Below are positions 8,724 to 17,806 of a stretch of DNA of 64,000 nucleotides, in pieces. Source of the stretch: JALZKA01 sp963754045 (lineage in GTDB: Bacteria; Actinomycetota; Thermoleophilia; Solirubrobacterales; 70-9); assembly GCA_963754045.1 (NCBI GenBank), contig CAVWEN010000001.1, positions 1 through 64,000 on the forward strand, given 5' to 3'. The notes under the pieces are model-generated. The model worked only from the letters and a program-made list of their open reading frames with translations, did not search any database and was not told the origin of the DNA. The position numbers were made by a program, and so were the translations under genes. Within the stretch, counting starts at the first letter, position 1. Each line of letters begins with the position of its first letter.

Positions 8724-8765
8724 GCCGCCGCTCAGGGGTAAATCGGACCGAGCAGGGGGTACGCG

Positions 8766-9998
8766 GTGAAGAATCGGATCGTCGGTGGGGTAGCGGCGTG
8801 TGCGGCGATGCTCGCCTTCGCGCCTGGCGCAGGCGCGACAGACGAGGAGTTCGGAAAGCTGGGCGGGAAGATCTACTTCGCCGCCATCACGCAGGGCAAG
8901 GGCCAAGAGCTCCACCGAAGCGACGGCACCAGGCGGGGAACCAAGCTCTTCAAGTCGCTAACGCCCGGTTCTGAGTCCGGAGTCCCCCACCACTTCGCGC
9001 GGCTCGGCGACAAGCTGCTGTTCGCCGGCGGCAGTGGCGCAGACCGCGAGTTGTGGCGCACCGACGGGACCAGGAGGGGCACGAAGCGGGTTGCCGACAT
9101 TGGCGGACCTCTCGCGGGTTCCTATCCGAGCGGTCTGACCCGGCTGGGCAAGTTCGTCTATTTCGGAGCCGACCGTCCGGGTAACGGGCGCGAGCTCTGG
9201 CGAACCGACGGCACCAGGCGGGGAACGAAGTTCGTCGCCGACCCCAACCCGGTTGGCAGCGCGGGGATCCACGCGCTCGAGCGGCTGGGCAAGCACCTCT
9301 ACTTCGGCGCCTACGACTCGGACACCGACAGGGAGCTTTGGCGCACCGACGGCACTCGACGGGGCACGAAGCGCTTCAAGAACATCTCCGCTGCCAGCTC
9401 GTTTCCGAACGCGCTGGAGGCGTATCACGGCACCCTCTACCTCTCAGCGAGTACGCCCGGGTACGGGTCCGAGCTCTGGAAGAGCAACGGCACGAAACGG
9501 GGCACGAAGCAGGTTGCAGACATCGCCGACGGGCCGGCGAGCTCACATCCGTCTGCGTTCGCCGGCCTCGGCAAGCGAATTCTCTTCAGGGCGTCAACCT
9601 CCGCTACCGGAACCGAACTGTTTCGGACCAAGGGCACCGCAGCCAGCACCAAGCTCGTCAAGGAGATCAGTAGTGGGCCAAGCGGTTCGTCTCCGACCGA
9701 CCTGGTCCGATTCAACGGGCGGATTCTGTTCGGGGCCACGGGCGGCGGCGGCACCGAGCTGTACCGCACCGACGGCACCGGCCGCGGCACCAAGCTCGTC
9801 AAGGACATTCGCGCAGGCACATCTGGAAGCTACCCGTGCGGCCTCGCTCCGCTGGGCGACGTCCTGCTGTTCGGCGCCAGCGACGGTAATGTCGGGCAGG
9901 AACTGTTCCGCACGACCGGACGGGCCAGAACAACCCGCCTCGTCAAGGACATCGACCCTGTTGGCTCCTACGGCTCCGACCCCTTCGGCTGCGACTAG
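8766..9998 (+). CDS. Secreted ELWxxDGT-repeat protein
   Basis: This 410-residue exported protein is built from about eight copies of the ELWxxDGTxxGT repeat, spaced roughly 45-50 residues apart. Examples are ELHRSDGTRRGT, ELWRTDGTRRGT (three times), ELWKSNGTKRGT and ELYRTDGTGRGT; the copies at the C-terminal end are degenerate. Such repeats usually fold as a beta-propeller. A signal peptide covers residues 1-24 (VKNRIVGG, then an Ala-rich core, GAGA). Arg/Lys at the 'xx' positions makes this a notably basic version. GTG 8766 follows AGGGGG. The role is unknown and surface or matrix localisation is inferred. The gene ends 3 nt from the convergent cyclase. Confidence 0.85.
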   Translation: MKNRIVGGVAACAAMLAFAPGAGATDEEFGKLGGKIYFAAITQGKGQELHRSDGTRRGTKLFKSLTPGSESGVPHHFARLGDKLLFAGGSGADRELWRTDGTRRGTKRVADIGGPLAGSYPSGLTRLGKFVYFGADRPGNGRELWRTDGTRRGTKFVADPNPVGSAGIHALERLGKHLYFGAYDSDTDRELWRTDGTRRGTKRFKNISAASSFPNALEAYHGTLYLSASTPGYGSELWKSNGTKRGTKQVADIADGPASSHPSAFAGLGKRILFRASTSATGTELFRTKGTAASTKLVKEISSGPSGSSPTDLVRFNGRILFGATGGGGTELYRTDGTGRGTKLVKDIRAGTSGSYPCGLAPLGDVLLFGASDGNVGQELFRTTGRARTTRLVKDIDPVGSYGSDPFGCD

Positions 9999-10001
9999 CG
10001 C

Positions 10002-11618
10002 CTAGCCGCGACCGAGCGGCAAACGCACGCGCGGCAGGCGCCGCCGCGCCGAGGTTTCGGCAACCGGATCGGGCCCCGGCTCCGGACGCGGCGCGCCGTC
10101 GGTGACCTGCGGGATCTTCGGCGCGAACAGCTCCACGGGTTCGCCGAGGCCCTTGAGTTCGCGCTTGCCACAGTCGACGAGATCGAAGCCCGGTCCGAGC
10201 CGAGCCGCGGTGGCCTTGGTCAGCAACACGTCGCTGTCGAGCTCGCGGGTGGCGGCTTCGACCCGCGCCGCCACGTTGACGGCGTCGCCGATGACGCTGA
10301 AGTTCAGCCGTCCCGCGCCGCCGATCGCGCCCGCCACCACGCTGCCGGTGTTGATGCCGACGCCGACCCGGAAGTCGCCGGCCTCCTCGCGTTCGTTGAC
10401 CCGCGCCGCGATCTCGGTCCCGGCGCGCACCGCCCGGTCGGCGTGATCCCGGTAGGGCCGCGGCGCCCCAAATACGGCGAGCAGCCCATCGCCCTCGAAC
10501 TTGTCCACGTGGCCACCGTGGCGAGCGACGACGGGAACGACCACCTCGAACAGGCGATTCAGCCGGGCGACGACCTCCTTCGCGTCGGCCTGTGCGGCGA
10601 AGCCGGTGAAGTCGCGCACGTCGCAGAAGAGGATCGAGACGTCTAGCTCGATGCCCTCCTCGGAGAAGTTGTCGCTGAGGATGTACTCGGCGACCTCGCG
10701 ATCGAGGTAGGTGCCGAACGCCTCGCGGATGCGCTCACGTTCCGCGAGCCCGTGGATCATCTCGTTGAAGCTCGCGGCCAGCTCGCCGGTCTCATCGCCT
10801 GTTGTAACCGGGACGGTGGCAGAGAAGTCACCCGCCATCACGGATTCGGTCGCCTGCTGCAGGTCGGCGATCGGACGGGTGATCGACTTCGAGAGCAGGA
10901 AGACGAGCTCAAGCGCGATCGTCGTCGCCACACCCAGCGCGATCGCGACGTCGAGGCCGAGGTCGACGGCCCCGCCCCCATCGCTCGTCAGCGCCGCCAC
11001 GGTGAGGCCCGTGATCGCGTTGATCAGCGGCAGGGTCAGCAGCAGGCGCCAGCGCAGCGGCAGCGCCGAGACCGAGGCGTTGCGCCGCGGCGAGACCTGC
11101 TGGTTGATGTCGATCAGGACCGGCCGCAGGCCGACCTCCAGGGCGAGGTAATGGAGGATCGACGAGTAGGCCAGCGCCACCATCGAGCCAGCGATGAAAG
11201 GAAAGACCGCCGGCCAGGAGAGGTCGAGCCAAACGACGGAGAGGATCGCCGACGGGATCACGACCACGACGATCGGCAGCACCGCGACCGCGCGAATCAT
11301 CCGCCACGGAAAGCTCACCGCGGCGGCCCACGCGGCGGACGTTGCTGCCTCCGAGCGATCGCCGGCGATCCAGCGATCGAGCGGGCGCAGCAGCGGGAAC
11401 GTCTTCACACAGGCGAACGCAATCGAAATCGCCCCCAGCCCGCAGGTGATCCCGGCGAGAGCGAAGAAATCGCCGACCTCGCCGTCGTAGTAGAAGCTGA
11501 ACAACCCGAAGGTGGCAAAGATGATCGGGTACGCGGTCTGCAACTCGAGGAGCAGGAAGACACGGGGGTACGCGCGCCCGAGGCGTCCGTAGGCCCAGGT
11601 GAGAGACCGCATGACCAT
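10002..11618 (-). CDS. Class III adenylate cyclase, six-TM + HAMP + catalytic domain
   Basis: This 538-residue membrane cyclase should make cAMP from ATP on the cytoplasmic face. About six hydrophobic segments fill residues 15-260. A HAMP linker follows (SITRPIADLQQATE). The catalytic domain begins near 330 (VSILFCDVRDFTGF, metal-binding Asp). It has DKFEGDGLLAVFG with the substrate-selecting Lys, and FSVIGDAVNVAARVE with the Asp/Asn/Arg set typical of adenylate rather than guanylate cyclases. The TM-HAMP layout resembles mycobacterial Rv1318c-type enzymes, whose HAMP modulates activity. ATG 11618 is chosen because the frame upstream (to 12023) has no domain and runs opposite a real plus-strand gene. 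The C-terminus after about 490 is Pro/Arg-rich. Confidence 0.9.
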   Translation of the reverse strand: MVMRSLTWAYGRLGRAYPRVFLLLELQTAYPIIFATFGLFSFYYDGEVGDFFALAGITCGLGAISIAFACVKTFPLLRPLDRWIAGDRSEAATSAAWAAAVSFPWRMIRAVAVLPIVVVVIPSAILSVVWLDLSWPAVFPFIAGSMVALAYSSILHYLALEVGLRPVLIDINQQVSPRRNASVSALPLRWRLLLTLPLINAITGLTVAALTSDGGGAVDLGLDVAIALGVATTIALELVFLLSKSITRPIADLQQATESVMAGDFSATVPVTTGDETGELAASFNEMIHGLAERERIREAFGTYLDREVAEYILSDNFSEEGIELDVSILFCDVRDFTGFAAQADAKEVVARLNRLFEVVVPVVARHGGHVDKFEGDGLLAVFGAPRPYRDHADRAVRAGTEIAARVNEREEAGDFRVGVGINTGSVVAGAIGGAGRLNFSVIGDAVNVAARVEAATRELDSDVLLTKATAARLGPGFDLVDCGKRELKGLGEPVELFAPKIPQVTDGAPRPEPGPDPVAETSARRRLPRVRLPLGRG

Positions 11619-11651
11619 GAACGACCATTCTCCCACGCGCACCGGAAACTC

Positions 11652-12755
11652 ATGCCGCGGAGTCCAGACGCCCTCAAGCTTCATGCCTGGGCGCCCGATG
11701 AGAACCACGTGGTGCGCAGCCTGTCTTTTTCGAGCGACGCAGGTCGCGAGAGCGTTCCGGCCCAGGCCGTAACGCCGAATCGCAACGGTGGCTTTCCCGA
11801 GCCGCCCCAAGCCGAGCCCGCCCGGCTCGTCGCGGCCGTGCATTCGGCTTGCGGCGGCGAGACGGGAGTTCGCTTGCCGCGGTTTCTCCCCACGCGCGCC
11901 GTGCGCCAGGTGGTCTGCGCTCAGTGCCAGGTGGACTTCGAGCCGTCGCATGTGATCGACCGCGGGCTGGTTGGCCTGAAGGCGCCTGCGCCCGAACTTG
12001 CTCGGCCGGTGAAGCCGATACACGCGCCCGCGCTGGCGTTGCCGTCCACGCCCTCGATCTCGCTTCCAGCGCTCGCGATGCCATCGCTGCGCGCCCTACC
12101 GCTGATCCCAGAAATCCCCGGCTGGATGCGCGATCCGCAGTCGCCCCCATGGCGCATCGGCGGCGCGGTGATGGCCGCGATCGCGGTGATCGGGATCCTG
12201 ACACTGCTCCAGGGCGACAACGCGCCCAACCTCCCGGCGCCGACCGTCGAGGCCACCGTCGCCGCTGCCGGGGCCGCGCCCGAGCCCGTGGCGGGGGACG
12301 CGGTGGCCGCTCGCAAGAACGGCTCCGCCGTATTCGTCTCCGAGTCGCTCTACGCCCTCGCGCTCCCCGCCGGGTGGCAGCGGATCAACCCGGTTGACGG
12401 CGCCAGCTTCTCGGCCACGGCGGCGGGCGGCAACGCCGATGCGACCCTCTGGATCGAGCGCGACCCGAAGCTGAGCCTGACCGAGTTCCAGGAGCGCTCG
12501 CTCGAGCAGTTGGGTCAGCTCGCGCCAGGCGCGAGGATCGCCGAGCAGTCGGTCGCGCCCACGACCGAGGCCAGCCTGACCAAGCTGGCGGCCCCGGCGC
12601 CCGCCGGCGAGCCGAGCTACGAGGTGGTCCTGCGAATCGACGGCCCATACCGTTACTACCTCGCTACGACCGTGATGCCCGACGCGCCAGCCATTGCTCG
12701 CGCCAACGTCGACCTGATCCAGAACTCGCTGACGACGGCGGGCGGCAACGGATGA
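11652..12755 (+). CDS. Membrane-anchored protein with putative zinc ribbon
   Basis: The first recognisable segment (ACGGETG, then VVCAQCQVDFE) looks like a small zinc ribbon. A Pro/Ala/Leu-rich linker follows, then one membrane helix (GGAVMAAIAVIGILTLL) and an exported C-terminal domain of about 150 residues starting FVSESLYALALPAGW. That domain resembles PsbP/lipoprotein-type folds that begin with 'LPxGW', an uncertain resemblance. The start is also uncertain: ATG 11652 gives 367 residues, but codons before 11838 have visibly more A/T third bases than the rest. GTG 11838, directly before the ribbon, is a good alternative. The stop overlaps the next gene (ATGA), so the two envelope proteins are coupled. 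Confidence 0.65.
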   Translation: MPRSPDALKLHAWAPDENHVVRSLSFSSDAGRESVPAQAVTPNRNGGFPEPPQAEPARLVAAVHSACGGETGVRLPRFLPTRAVRQVVCAQCQVDFEPSHVIDRGLVGLKAPAPELARPVKPIHAPALALPSTPSISLPALAMPSLRALPLIPEIPGWMRDPQSPPWRIGGAVMAAIAVIGILTLLQGDNAPNLPAPTVEATVAAAGAAPEPVAGDAVAARKNGSAVFVSESLYALALPAGWQRINPVDGASFSATAAGGNADATLWIERDPKLSLTEFQERSLEQLGQLAPGARIAEQSVAPTTEASLTKLAAPAPAGEPSYEVVLRIDGPYRYYLATTVMPDAPAIARANVDLIQNSLTTAGGNG

Positions 12756-13441
12756 CGCGCAGCCGCACGTTGGCATTGGCGCTAATCGGGCTGGTCACCC
12801 CGCTGCCCGCGCTGGCATTGGCGGGAAGCGAGAACGCAACGAGTGAGCCGCAGACGCTCTCCGTCGCCGCGTCGCTCGATCGCTGTGGAACCGCCGACGC
12901 TCAGATCGTCTGCAAGATCGACACGAGCTGGAACGCGATCGATGGTGCCGACGAGTACGCGGTGAGCGTCGTGCGCGCCGACGGATCCGTCGTCGAGTAC
13001 GGAGACGGTGGCGTCGGTGGAACGTCGCTCTGGGTTCCCTACGTCGGTCCCGGCAGCTACGCCGTACAGGTGATCGCCTACGGCACGCCACCGGGTGAGG
13101 ACGAGCCCGAGGTGATCGCCCTCGACCAGGCACTCTCCGCCCAGCAAGACGACGCGCCCCAGGCCGCCGCGGCCCCCGGCGGTTCGCGGGAGCTGCACGG
13201 AGCCGGTGGCGCAGCCGGTGGCCAGGCGACGCCGCCAACGGCCGCGGACGAGACCCCGCCCGCCGCGGCCGACCCCGGCGCGCCCGCCTGCGAGGATCCG
13301 CGCGCGGATGAGTCGCGCGCCGACGTTCCCCAGGCGACCAGGCGCGAACTCGAGGCCACCGGCCTGGGCGCGGTGTCCCGCGCCACCGAGGCCGCCCTTG
13401 AGGCCGAAGGCGAGCTGCCCGAGGAAGTGGCCTGCCCGTAG
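12752..13441 (+). CDS. Secreted hypothetical protein with Fn3-like region
   Basis: This 229-residue protein is exported through a signal peptide (residues 1-25, ending ALALAG). Residues 35-125 alternate strands in a fibronectin-III-like pattern (DTSWNAIDGADEYAVSVV, SLWVPYVGPGSYAVQVIAY). The remainder is an Ala/Pro-rich, probably disordered tail with single cysteines near residues 181 and 228. Cys50 and Cys60 in the first domain may pair. The ATG overlaps the upstream stop by 4 nt. No enzymatic motif is seen; a structural or binding role outside the cell is inferred. Confidence 0.7.
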   Translation: MTRSRTLALALIGLVTPLPALALAGSENATSEPQTLSVAASLDRCGTADAQIVCKIDTSWNAIDGADEYAVSVVRADGSVVEYGDGGVGGTSLWVPYVGPGSYAVQVIAYGTPPGEDEPEVIALDQALSAQQDDAPQAAAAPGGSRELHGAGGAAGGQATPPTAADETPPAAADPGAPACEDPRADESRADVPQATRRELEATGLGAVSRATEAALEAEGELPEEVACP

Positions 13442-13452
13442 GATCACGGGCC

Positions 13453-14934
13453 ATGGCCACCGCCACCGCCAAGGCCCTCTCCGACAGCGCCCGTGACTTC
13501 GCAGAGCGCTCCCACGACCTGCTGATCGGGGGCGAGCACGCCCCGGCCGCGGACGGCCGGACGTTCGAGACGCTCGACCCCGCCACCGGCGATGTCATCT
13601 GCTCGGTCGCAAAGGCCGGCGCCACCGACGTAGCGAGAGCCGCTGCCGCCGCGCGGGACGCCCTCGAGGGCCCGCTGGCGAAGATCAACGCCGCGAAGCG
13701 CTCGGGGCTGATTTACGCGCTGGCCGAACTCCTTAAGGCCAACGGCGACCAGCTCGCCGAGCTCGAGTCGCTCGATAACGGCAAGCCGCTCGCGATGGCG
13801 AAGGGCGATGTCGCCGCTGCGGTCAACCACCTGCGCTATTTCGCGGGCTGGCCGACCAAGATCGAGGGCGAGACGATCCCGGTCTCGGCCCGTGACGTGC
13901 TGTGTTACACCCGCCGCGAACCGGTCGGCGTCTGCGGCCAGATCATCCCCTGGAATTTCCCCCTGCTGATGGCCGCCTGGAAGATCGCCCCGGCGCTGGC
14001 CGCCGGCTGCCCGGTGCTTCTCAAGCCCGCCGAGCAGACGCCGCTGACGGCGTTGCGGATGGGCGAGCTGGCCCTGGAGGCCGGCTTCCCCGAAGGCGCC
14101 CTGAACATCCTGACCGGCGACGGCGAGACGGGAGCGGCGATCGTGGACGACCCGGGCGTCGCCAAGGTCGCGTTCACCGGCTCGACCGCGGTCGGTCGCG
14201 AGATCGCCGCCAAGTGCGGCCGCTCGCTGAAGCGGGTGACGCTCGAGCTGGGCGGCAAGAGCCCGAACATCATCCTGCCTGACGCCGACCTAGGTGCCGC
14301 GATCAAAGGCTCCTTCCAGGGCATCTACTTCAACTCGGGCCAGGCCTGCAACGCCGGTTCTCGCCTGTACGTCGCCCGCGAGCTTTTCGACGAGGTTGTC
14401 GAGGGCCTTGCCTCGTTTGCGGCCGAGGCCAAGGTCGGGCCCGGCCTGGATCCCGAGACCCAGTTCGGCCCGCTGGTTTCGGCCGAGCAGTACGAGCGGG
14501 TCAAGGGCTATATCGACTCCGGCCTCGGCGAGGGCGCCGAGGCACTGGCCGGCGGCTCACCCGACGGTAACGGCAGCGGCTACTTCGTCAACCCCACCCT
14601 TTTTACCGCAGTCGAGGATGGGATGCGGATCGCACGCGAGGAGATCTTTGGACCCGTCCTCGTTGCGATGGCCTTCGACGATCTCGACGAGGTTGCGGCC
14701 CGGGCCAACGACACCGAATACGGGCTTGCGGCGGGCCTGTGGACGCGCGACATCTCCAACGCGCACAAGCTCGCCCATCGCCTCAAGGCCGGCAACGTCT
14801 ACATCAACACCTGGGGTGGCGGCGACCCCGCGGCGCCGTTCGGCGGCTACAAGGCTTCCGGCATCGGCCGCGAGAAGGGCCGCGCCAATCTCGACGCCTA
14901 CCTCGAGACGAAGACGGTCTGGACCCAGCTCTGA
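13453..14934 (+). CDS. NAD(P)-dependent aldehyde dehydrogenase
   Basis: This 493-residue protein is of normal family length and oxidises an aldehyde to its acid. Catalytic Cys299 sits in NSGQACNAGS and the general base Glu265 in TLELGGKSPN. The cofactor-binding signatures NFPLLMAAWK and FTGSTAVGREI are intact. The C-terminal FGGYKASGIGREKG is the usual oligomerisation and active-site segment. It looks most like the broad-specificity betaine/phenylacetaldehyde dehydrogenase group, but the substrate cannot be assigned. The stop and the next ATG overlap (TGATG), linking it to the SRPBCC protein. Confidence 0.93.
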   Translation: MATATAKALSDSARDFAERSHDLLIGGEHAPAADGRTFETLDPATGDVICSVAKAGATDVARAAAAARDALEGPLAKINAAKRSGLIYALAELLKANGDQLAELESLDNGKPLAMAKGDVAAAVNHLRYFAGWPTKIEGETIPVSARDVLCYTRREPVGVCGQIIPWNFPLLMAAWKIAPALAAGCPVLLKPAEQTPLTALRMGELALEAGFPEGALNILTGDGETGAAIVDDPGVAKVAFTGSTAVGREIAAKCGRSLKRVTLELGGKSPNIILPDADLGAAIKGSFQGIYFNSGQACNAGSRLYVARELFDEVVEGLASFAAEAKVGPGLDPETQFGPLVSAEQYERVKGYIDSGLGEGAEALAGGSPDGNGSGYFVNPTLFTAVEDGMRIAREEIFGPVLVAMAFDDLDEVAARANDTEYGLAAGLWTRDISNAHKLAHRLKAGNVYINTWGGGDPAAPFGGYKASGIGREKGRANLDAYLETKTVWTQL

Positions 14935-15398
14935 TGGGCATCCAGGCCGCCCATACGGTCGAGATCGCGGCTCCAATCGAGCGCGTCTACGAGGCCGCTG
15001 CCGACGTACCGGGCGCGCCTGCGTGGAATCCGGCGATGTTGACTGTCGATGTGCTGGAGACCGATTCCCACGGGCGCGCGACTCTCGTCGAGGCGGAGGC
15101 CGACGTGAAGGTTAAGAAGAGCAAGTCCACGCTCCGCTTCACCTACAACGGAGCGGAACAGCCGATCGCGCTCAGCTGGGCCCAGGAAAAGGGAGAGGTA
15201 AAGTCGGTCGACGGGCGCTGGGAGCTCGAAGCGATTGGCCCCGAGCGCACCCGCGCCACCTATGCGCTCGACATCGACCCAGGCCGAGTGCTCGGCATGC
15301 TGCTCCGGGGACCCGTGAAGGACCAGGTTTCCGAGCTGCTTACCAAGGGCGCAGCCGAGGGCCTCAAGGCCCACCTAGAATCGCCCCCGCCCGGGTAG
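14934..15398 (+). CDS. SRPBCC (START/polyketide-cyclase-like) protein
   Basis: This 154-residue single-domain protein has the SRPBCC start VEIAAPIERVYEAAADVPGA and alternating strands through WELEAIGPERTRATY. It ends with the long C-terminal helix VKDQVSELLTKGAAEGLKAHL that caps the hydrophobic pocket. Such proteins bind lipids or aromatic ligands; no ligand can be assigned. It begins within the stop of the aldehyde dehydrogenase. The last ten bases overlap the 5' end of tRNA-Leu, and its TAG stop is made of tRNA positions 8-10. Confidence 0.8.
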   Translation: MGIQAAHTVEIAAPIERVYEAAADVPGAPAWNPAMLTVDVLETDSHGRATLVEAEADVKVKKSKSTLRFTYNGAEQPIALSWAQEKGEVKSVDGRWELEAIGPERTRATYALDIDPGRVLGMLLRGPVKDQVSELLTKGAAEGLKAHLESPPPG

Positions 15399-15473
15399 GC
15401 AAACTGGCAAAGCCCGCGGACTTAAAATCCGCTGCCCTTCGGGGCCCTGCGGGTTCGAATCCCGCCCCGGGCA
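15389..15473 (+). tRNA. tRNA-Leu (anticodon TAA)
   Basis: This is an 85-nt class II tRNA with a 7-bp acceptor stem GCCCGGG/CCCGGGC, discriminator A and anticodon loop CTTAAAA. It has a variable arm around TGCCCTTCGGGGC and the T-loop GTTCGAATC. CCA is not encoded. Its 5' end overlaps the coding sequence of the SRPBCC gene, so it is either processed from the same transcript or has a promoter inside that gene. Confidence 0.95.
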
Positions 15474-15539
15474 CTCCCTCGCACGCCTGCAGCGAGCGAA
15501 ACAAAGGCGCTGTTACCGTGTTTTAACCCAGATGCCGGT

Positions 15540-17075
15540 ATGGCTCGGGGATTGAGCATGGAAGCTTCTACGTTCACACAGGCGGGCCGACTCGGCCTAA
15601 TCGCGCGGCGCTCGCCGTTGCTCAAGCTGCAGGGAGACGAGCGCCTGATCGCGATGATCCGCGAAGGCCACGAGCGTGCCTTCGAAGCGCTGGTTGACCG
15701 CTACGGCGTGCGGCTGCACGCGTTCTGCCGCGGGATGCTGGGCTCCACCGAGGAGGCCGAGGACATCCTGCAGGAGGTCTTCGTCGCCGCCCACAAAGCA
15801 ATCCTCGCCGACAACCGGCCGATCAACGCGCGGCCGTGGCTCTACCGGATCGCCCGCAACCGCTGCCTGAACCAACTGCGCCGCCCCGTTCCCGAGGGCC
15901 AGGACACGATGGATGATCTGCCCGCCGGGCACGGTGTTTCGGTGGCCGACACGGTGCAGAACCGCGAGGAGTTCCGCGAGCTGATCGCCGACGTCGGCGA
16001 GCTGCCCGAGACCCAGCGCAGCGCGCTGCTGTTGCGTGAGATCGACGCCCTCAGCTACGAGGAGATCGCAGTTGCCATGGCCACCACGGTGCCTGCGGTG
16101 AAGTCGTTGCTGGTCCGCGCGCGGATGTCGCTTGCGGACTGCACCCAGGGGCGCAAGCTGACCTGCGACGAGGTCCACCTCGAGCTGGCTGAAGCTTCCG
16201 AGGGCCTGCGCAAGGCATCGGGTCCGGCGCGCGCGCACCTAAAGCGCTGCGACGGCTGTCGTGCCTACCGGACCCAGCTTCGCCGCAATGATCGCCAGCT
16301 CGCGATGCTCGCCCCGGTCGGGCTCATCGGCTCGCTCGCCCTGCTTCAGAAGGGCCTCGCCACGAAGCTTGGCTTCGGCGGCGCCAAGGCGGCCGGTGGC
16401 GCGAGCGCTGCAAGCGGGGGCGGAGCTGCCGGCGCCGCGACCAGCGGCGCAGCCGTGGCCGCCGGGGGAGCGGCCGCCGGCTCCGGCGGAACCGGAGCCC
16501 TCGGGCTCGGTGCTGCGGCGGGCGGGATCGGTGGCGCGATCGGCACGAAGGCCGCCGCCGGCGTCGCCAGCGTCGCTCTGCTCACGGCAGGAGCGGTCGA
16601 GGTCAACAAGCTCTACGACGGAAACCCGACGGCGCGCCCGGCGCCGCTCGAGCGGACGACTGCGATGGCCGTTACCGGGCCCACGAGTGCGGCGCGCGGT
16701 CGCGGCCTGGCCGGCCCGGCGATTGCCGAGCCCACTCCCGTCTCGGCCGATCTACCGGCCACGGTTCCAGAAACCGCCGCCACCGAGGTACTCGCCAATC
16801 CCAAGCCCACCTCTGCGACCCACGAGCGCGCACCCGAGGCGGTCACGGGCGCTGCGGAATCCGGCGGCGGGATCGCCGGGCCGGACGCTGGCACCGGAGG
16901 CGCCGGCAACACGGGCGGGACCACCGGGGGCTCCACGGCGCCCGGCACCCCGCCCGTGGTCGTCCTGCCCGAGCCGGTGCCCGGCGGCGGTACGCCGCCT
17001 CCGCCGGTGGCCGGTCAGCCTGTGACGCCACTGCCCGGCGAAGCGGCGCCGGTTGCGCCGACCGCGACCCCCTAG
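15540..17075 (+). CDS. ECF sigma factor fused to anti-sigma-like zinc finger and Gly/Ala/Pro-rich tail (second copy)
   Basis: This 511-residue protein has the same plan as the minus-strand protein at 5602-6936. Sigma region 2 spans about 40-105 (RAFEALVDRYGVRLHAFC, EDILQEVFVAAHKAI, WLYRIARNRCL). Region 4 spans about 140-195 (LPETQRSALLLREIDALS, YEEIAVAMATTVPAVKS). Then comes a CDEVH...HLKRCDGCRAY zinc-finger-like segment. The last 250 residues are Gly/Ala then Thr/Pro rich with hydrophobic stretches (VGLIGSLALLQ, AAGVASVALLTAG) that may insert in the membrane. Only region 4 would contact the -35 element. The start at 15540 is the first in-frame ATG; ATG 15558 is possible. Its stop overlaps the convergent kinase gene by 4 nt. 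Confidence 0.82.
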   Translation: MARGLSMEASTFTQAGRLGLIARRSPLLKLQGDERLIAMIREGHERAFEALVDRYGVRLHAFCRGMLGSTEEAEDILQEVFVAAHKAILADNRPINARPWLYRIARNRCLNQLRRPVPEGQDTMDDLPAGHGVSVADTVQNREEFRELIADVGELPETQRSALLLREIDALSYEEIAVAMATTVPAVKSLLVRARMSLADCTQGRKLTCDEVHLELAEASEGLRKASGPARAHLKRCDGCRAYRTQLRRNDRQLAMLAPVGLIGSLALLQKGLATKLGFGGAKAAGGASAASGGGAAGAATSGAAVAAGGAAAGSGGTGALGLGAAAGGIGGAIGTKAAAGVASVALLTAGAVEVNKLYDGNPTARPAPLERTTAMAVTGPTSAARGRGLAGPAIAEPTPVSADLPATVPETAATEVLANPKPTSATHERAPEAVTGAAESGGGIAGPDAGTGGAGNTGGTTGGSTAPGTPPVVVLPEPVPGGGTPPPPVAGQPVTPLPGEAAPVAPTATP

Positions 17076-17758
17076 CTCAGTTCCAGAGCTAGCCGCACCT
17101 CGGCACGGGTGCCGCCGCCGGGCTCGCTGGTGAGCTCGAACGTGCCGCCGGTCGCCTCAACCCGCTGAGACACGGAGGCGAGGCCGATGTGACCTTCGGA
17201 GAGCGCCTCACGAGGGCGCTGGGAGTCCATCCCGCACCCATCGTCGGCCACGATTACCCGAAGGCCATCCTGGTGCGCACGCACCCGGACCTCGACCCGC
17301 TGCGCGCCGGCGTGGCGGGTTACGTTGGCGAGCAGTTCACGGACTACGGAGAGCACCAGTTCGTCGTTAGCCCCCAGGGTCGCGTCGTCCACGTCGAGGG
17401 CGACCTCGAACCCGCCCTGCTTGGCGGCCTGACGAGTGACGGCGCCGAGAGCTTGTTCGAGGCCGCCGCGCTCGAGCGCGACCGGGTGCAGCGAGAGCAT
17501 CGCTTCGCGCAGGTGCTCGATCGTCGCGGAGACCACCTCGTGGGCGCGCGTTACGCCAACCCGTCCCGGCGCCGCTTCGATCAGGTCCTGATTGGCGGCG
17601 AGCAGGTTCTGCAACGCGTCGTCGTGGATGAGCTGCGCGATCCGCTGGCGAGCGCGGTCCTCAGCCTCCATGACCTGGGCCACGAACTGTTTGCGATCCT
17701 CGAGCTCGGCGCGTAGGCGCTCGACCTCGGCGCGCAACTTGGTGAGCTCATCGCTCAC
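17072..17758 (-). CDS. Soluble NarL-partner histidine kinase
   Basis: This 228-residue cytoplasmic sensor kinase starts with an N-terminal coiled coil (residues 1-35). It continues into a HisKA_3 dimerisation helix with phospho-acceptor His45 (RQRIAQLIHDDALQNL). The HATPase domain shows the N box ELLANVTRHAG, G1 VADDGCGMD and G2 GHIGLASVSQR motifs. There is no membrane segment or obvious sensor domain, so the input must come through the coiled coil or a partner. GTG 17758 starts a frame that fits the coiled coil. The response regulator lies immediately upstream, 48 nt apart on the same strand, and is almost certainly its target. Confidence 0.87.
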   Translation of the reverse strand: MSDELTKLRAEVERLRAELEDRKQFVAQVMEAEDRARQRIAQLIHDDALQNLLAANQDLIEAAPGRVGVTRAHEVVSATIEHLREAMLSLHPVALERGGLEQALGAVTRQAAKQGGFEVALDVDDATLGANDELVLSVVRELLANVTRHAGAQRVEVRVRAHQDGLRVIVADDGCGMDSQRPREALSEGHIGLASVSQRVEATGGTFELTSEPGGGTRAEVRLALELS

Positions 17759-17806
17759 TCACGCCGCCTCAACAACGGCAGGGCTCGGCTCCGCCAATGC
17801 TCTGCC

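Noticed and set aside
10752..11651. Long plus-strand frame extending the protein at 11652 upstream
   Set aside because: It lies wholly antisense to the adenylate cyclase, whose HAMP and catalytic motifs are unambiguous. The extension is Arg/Gln-rich with no domain.
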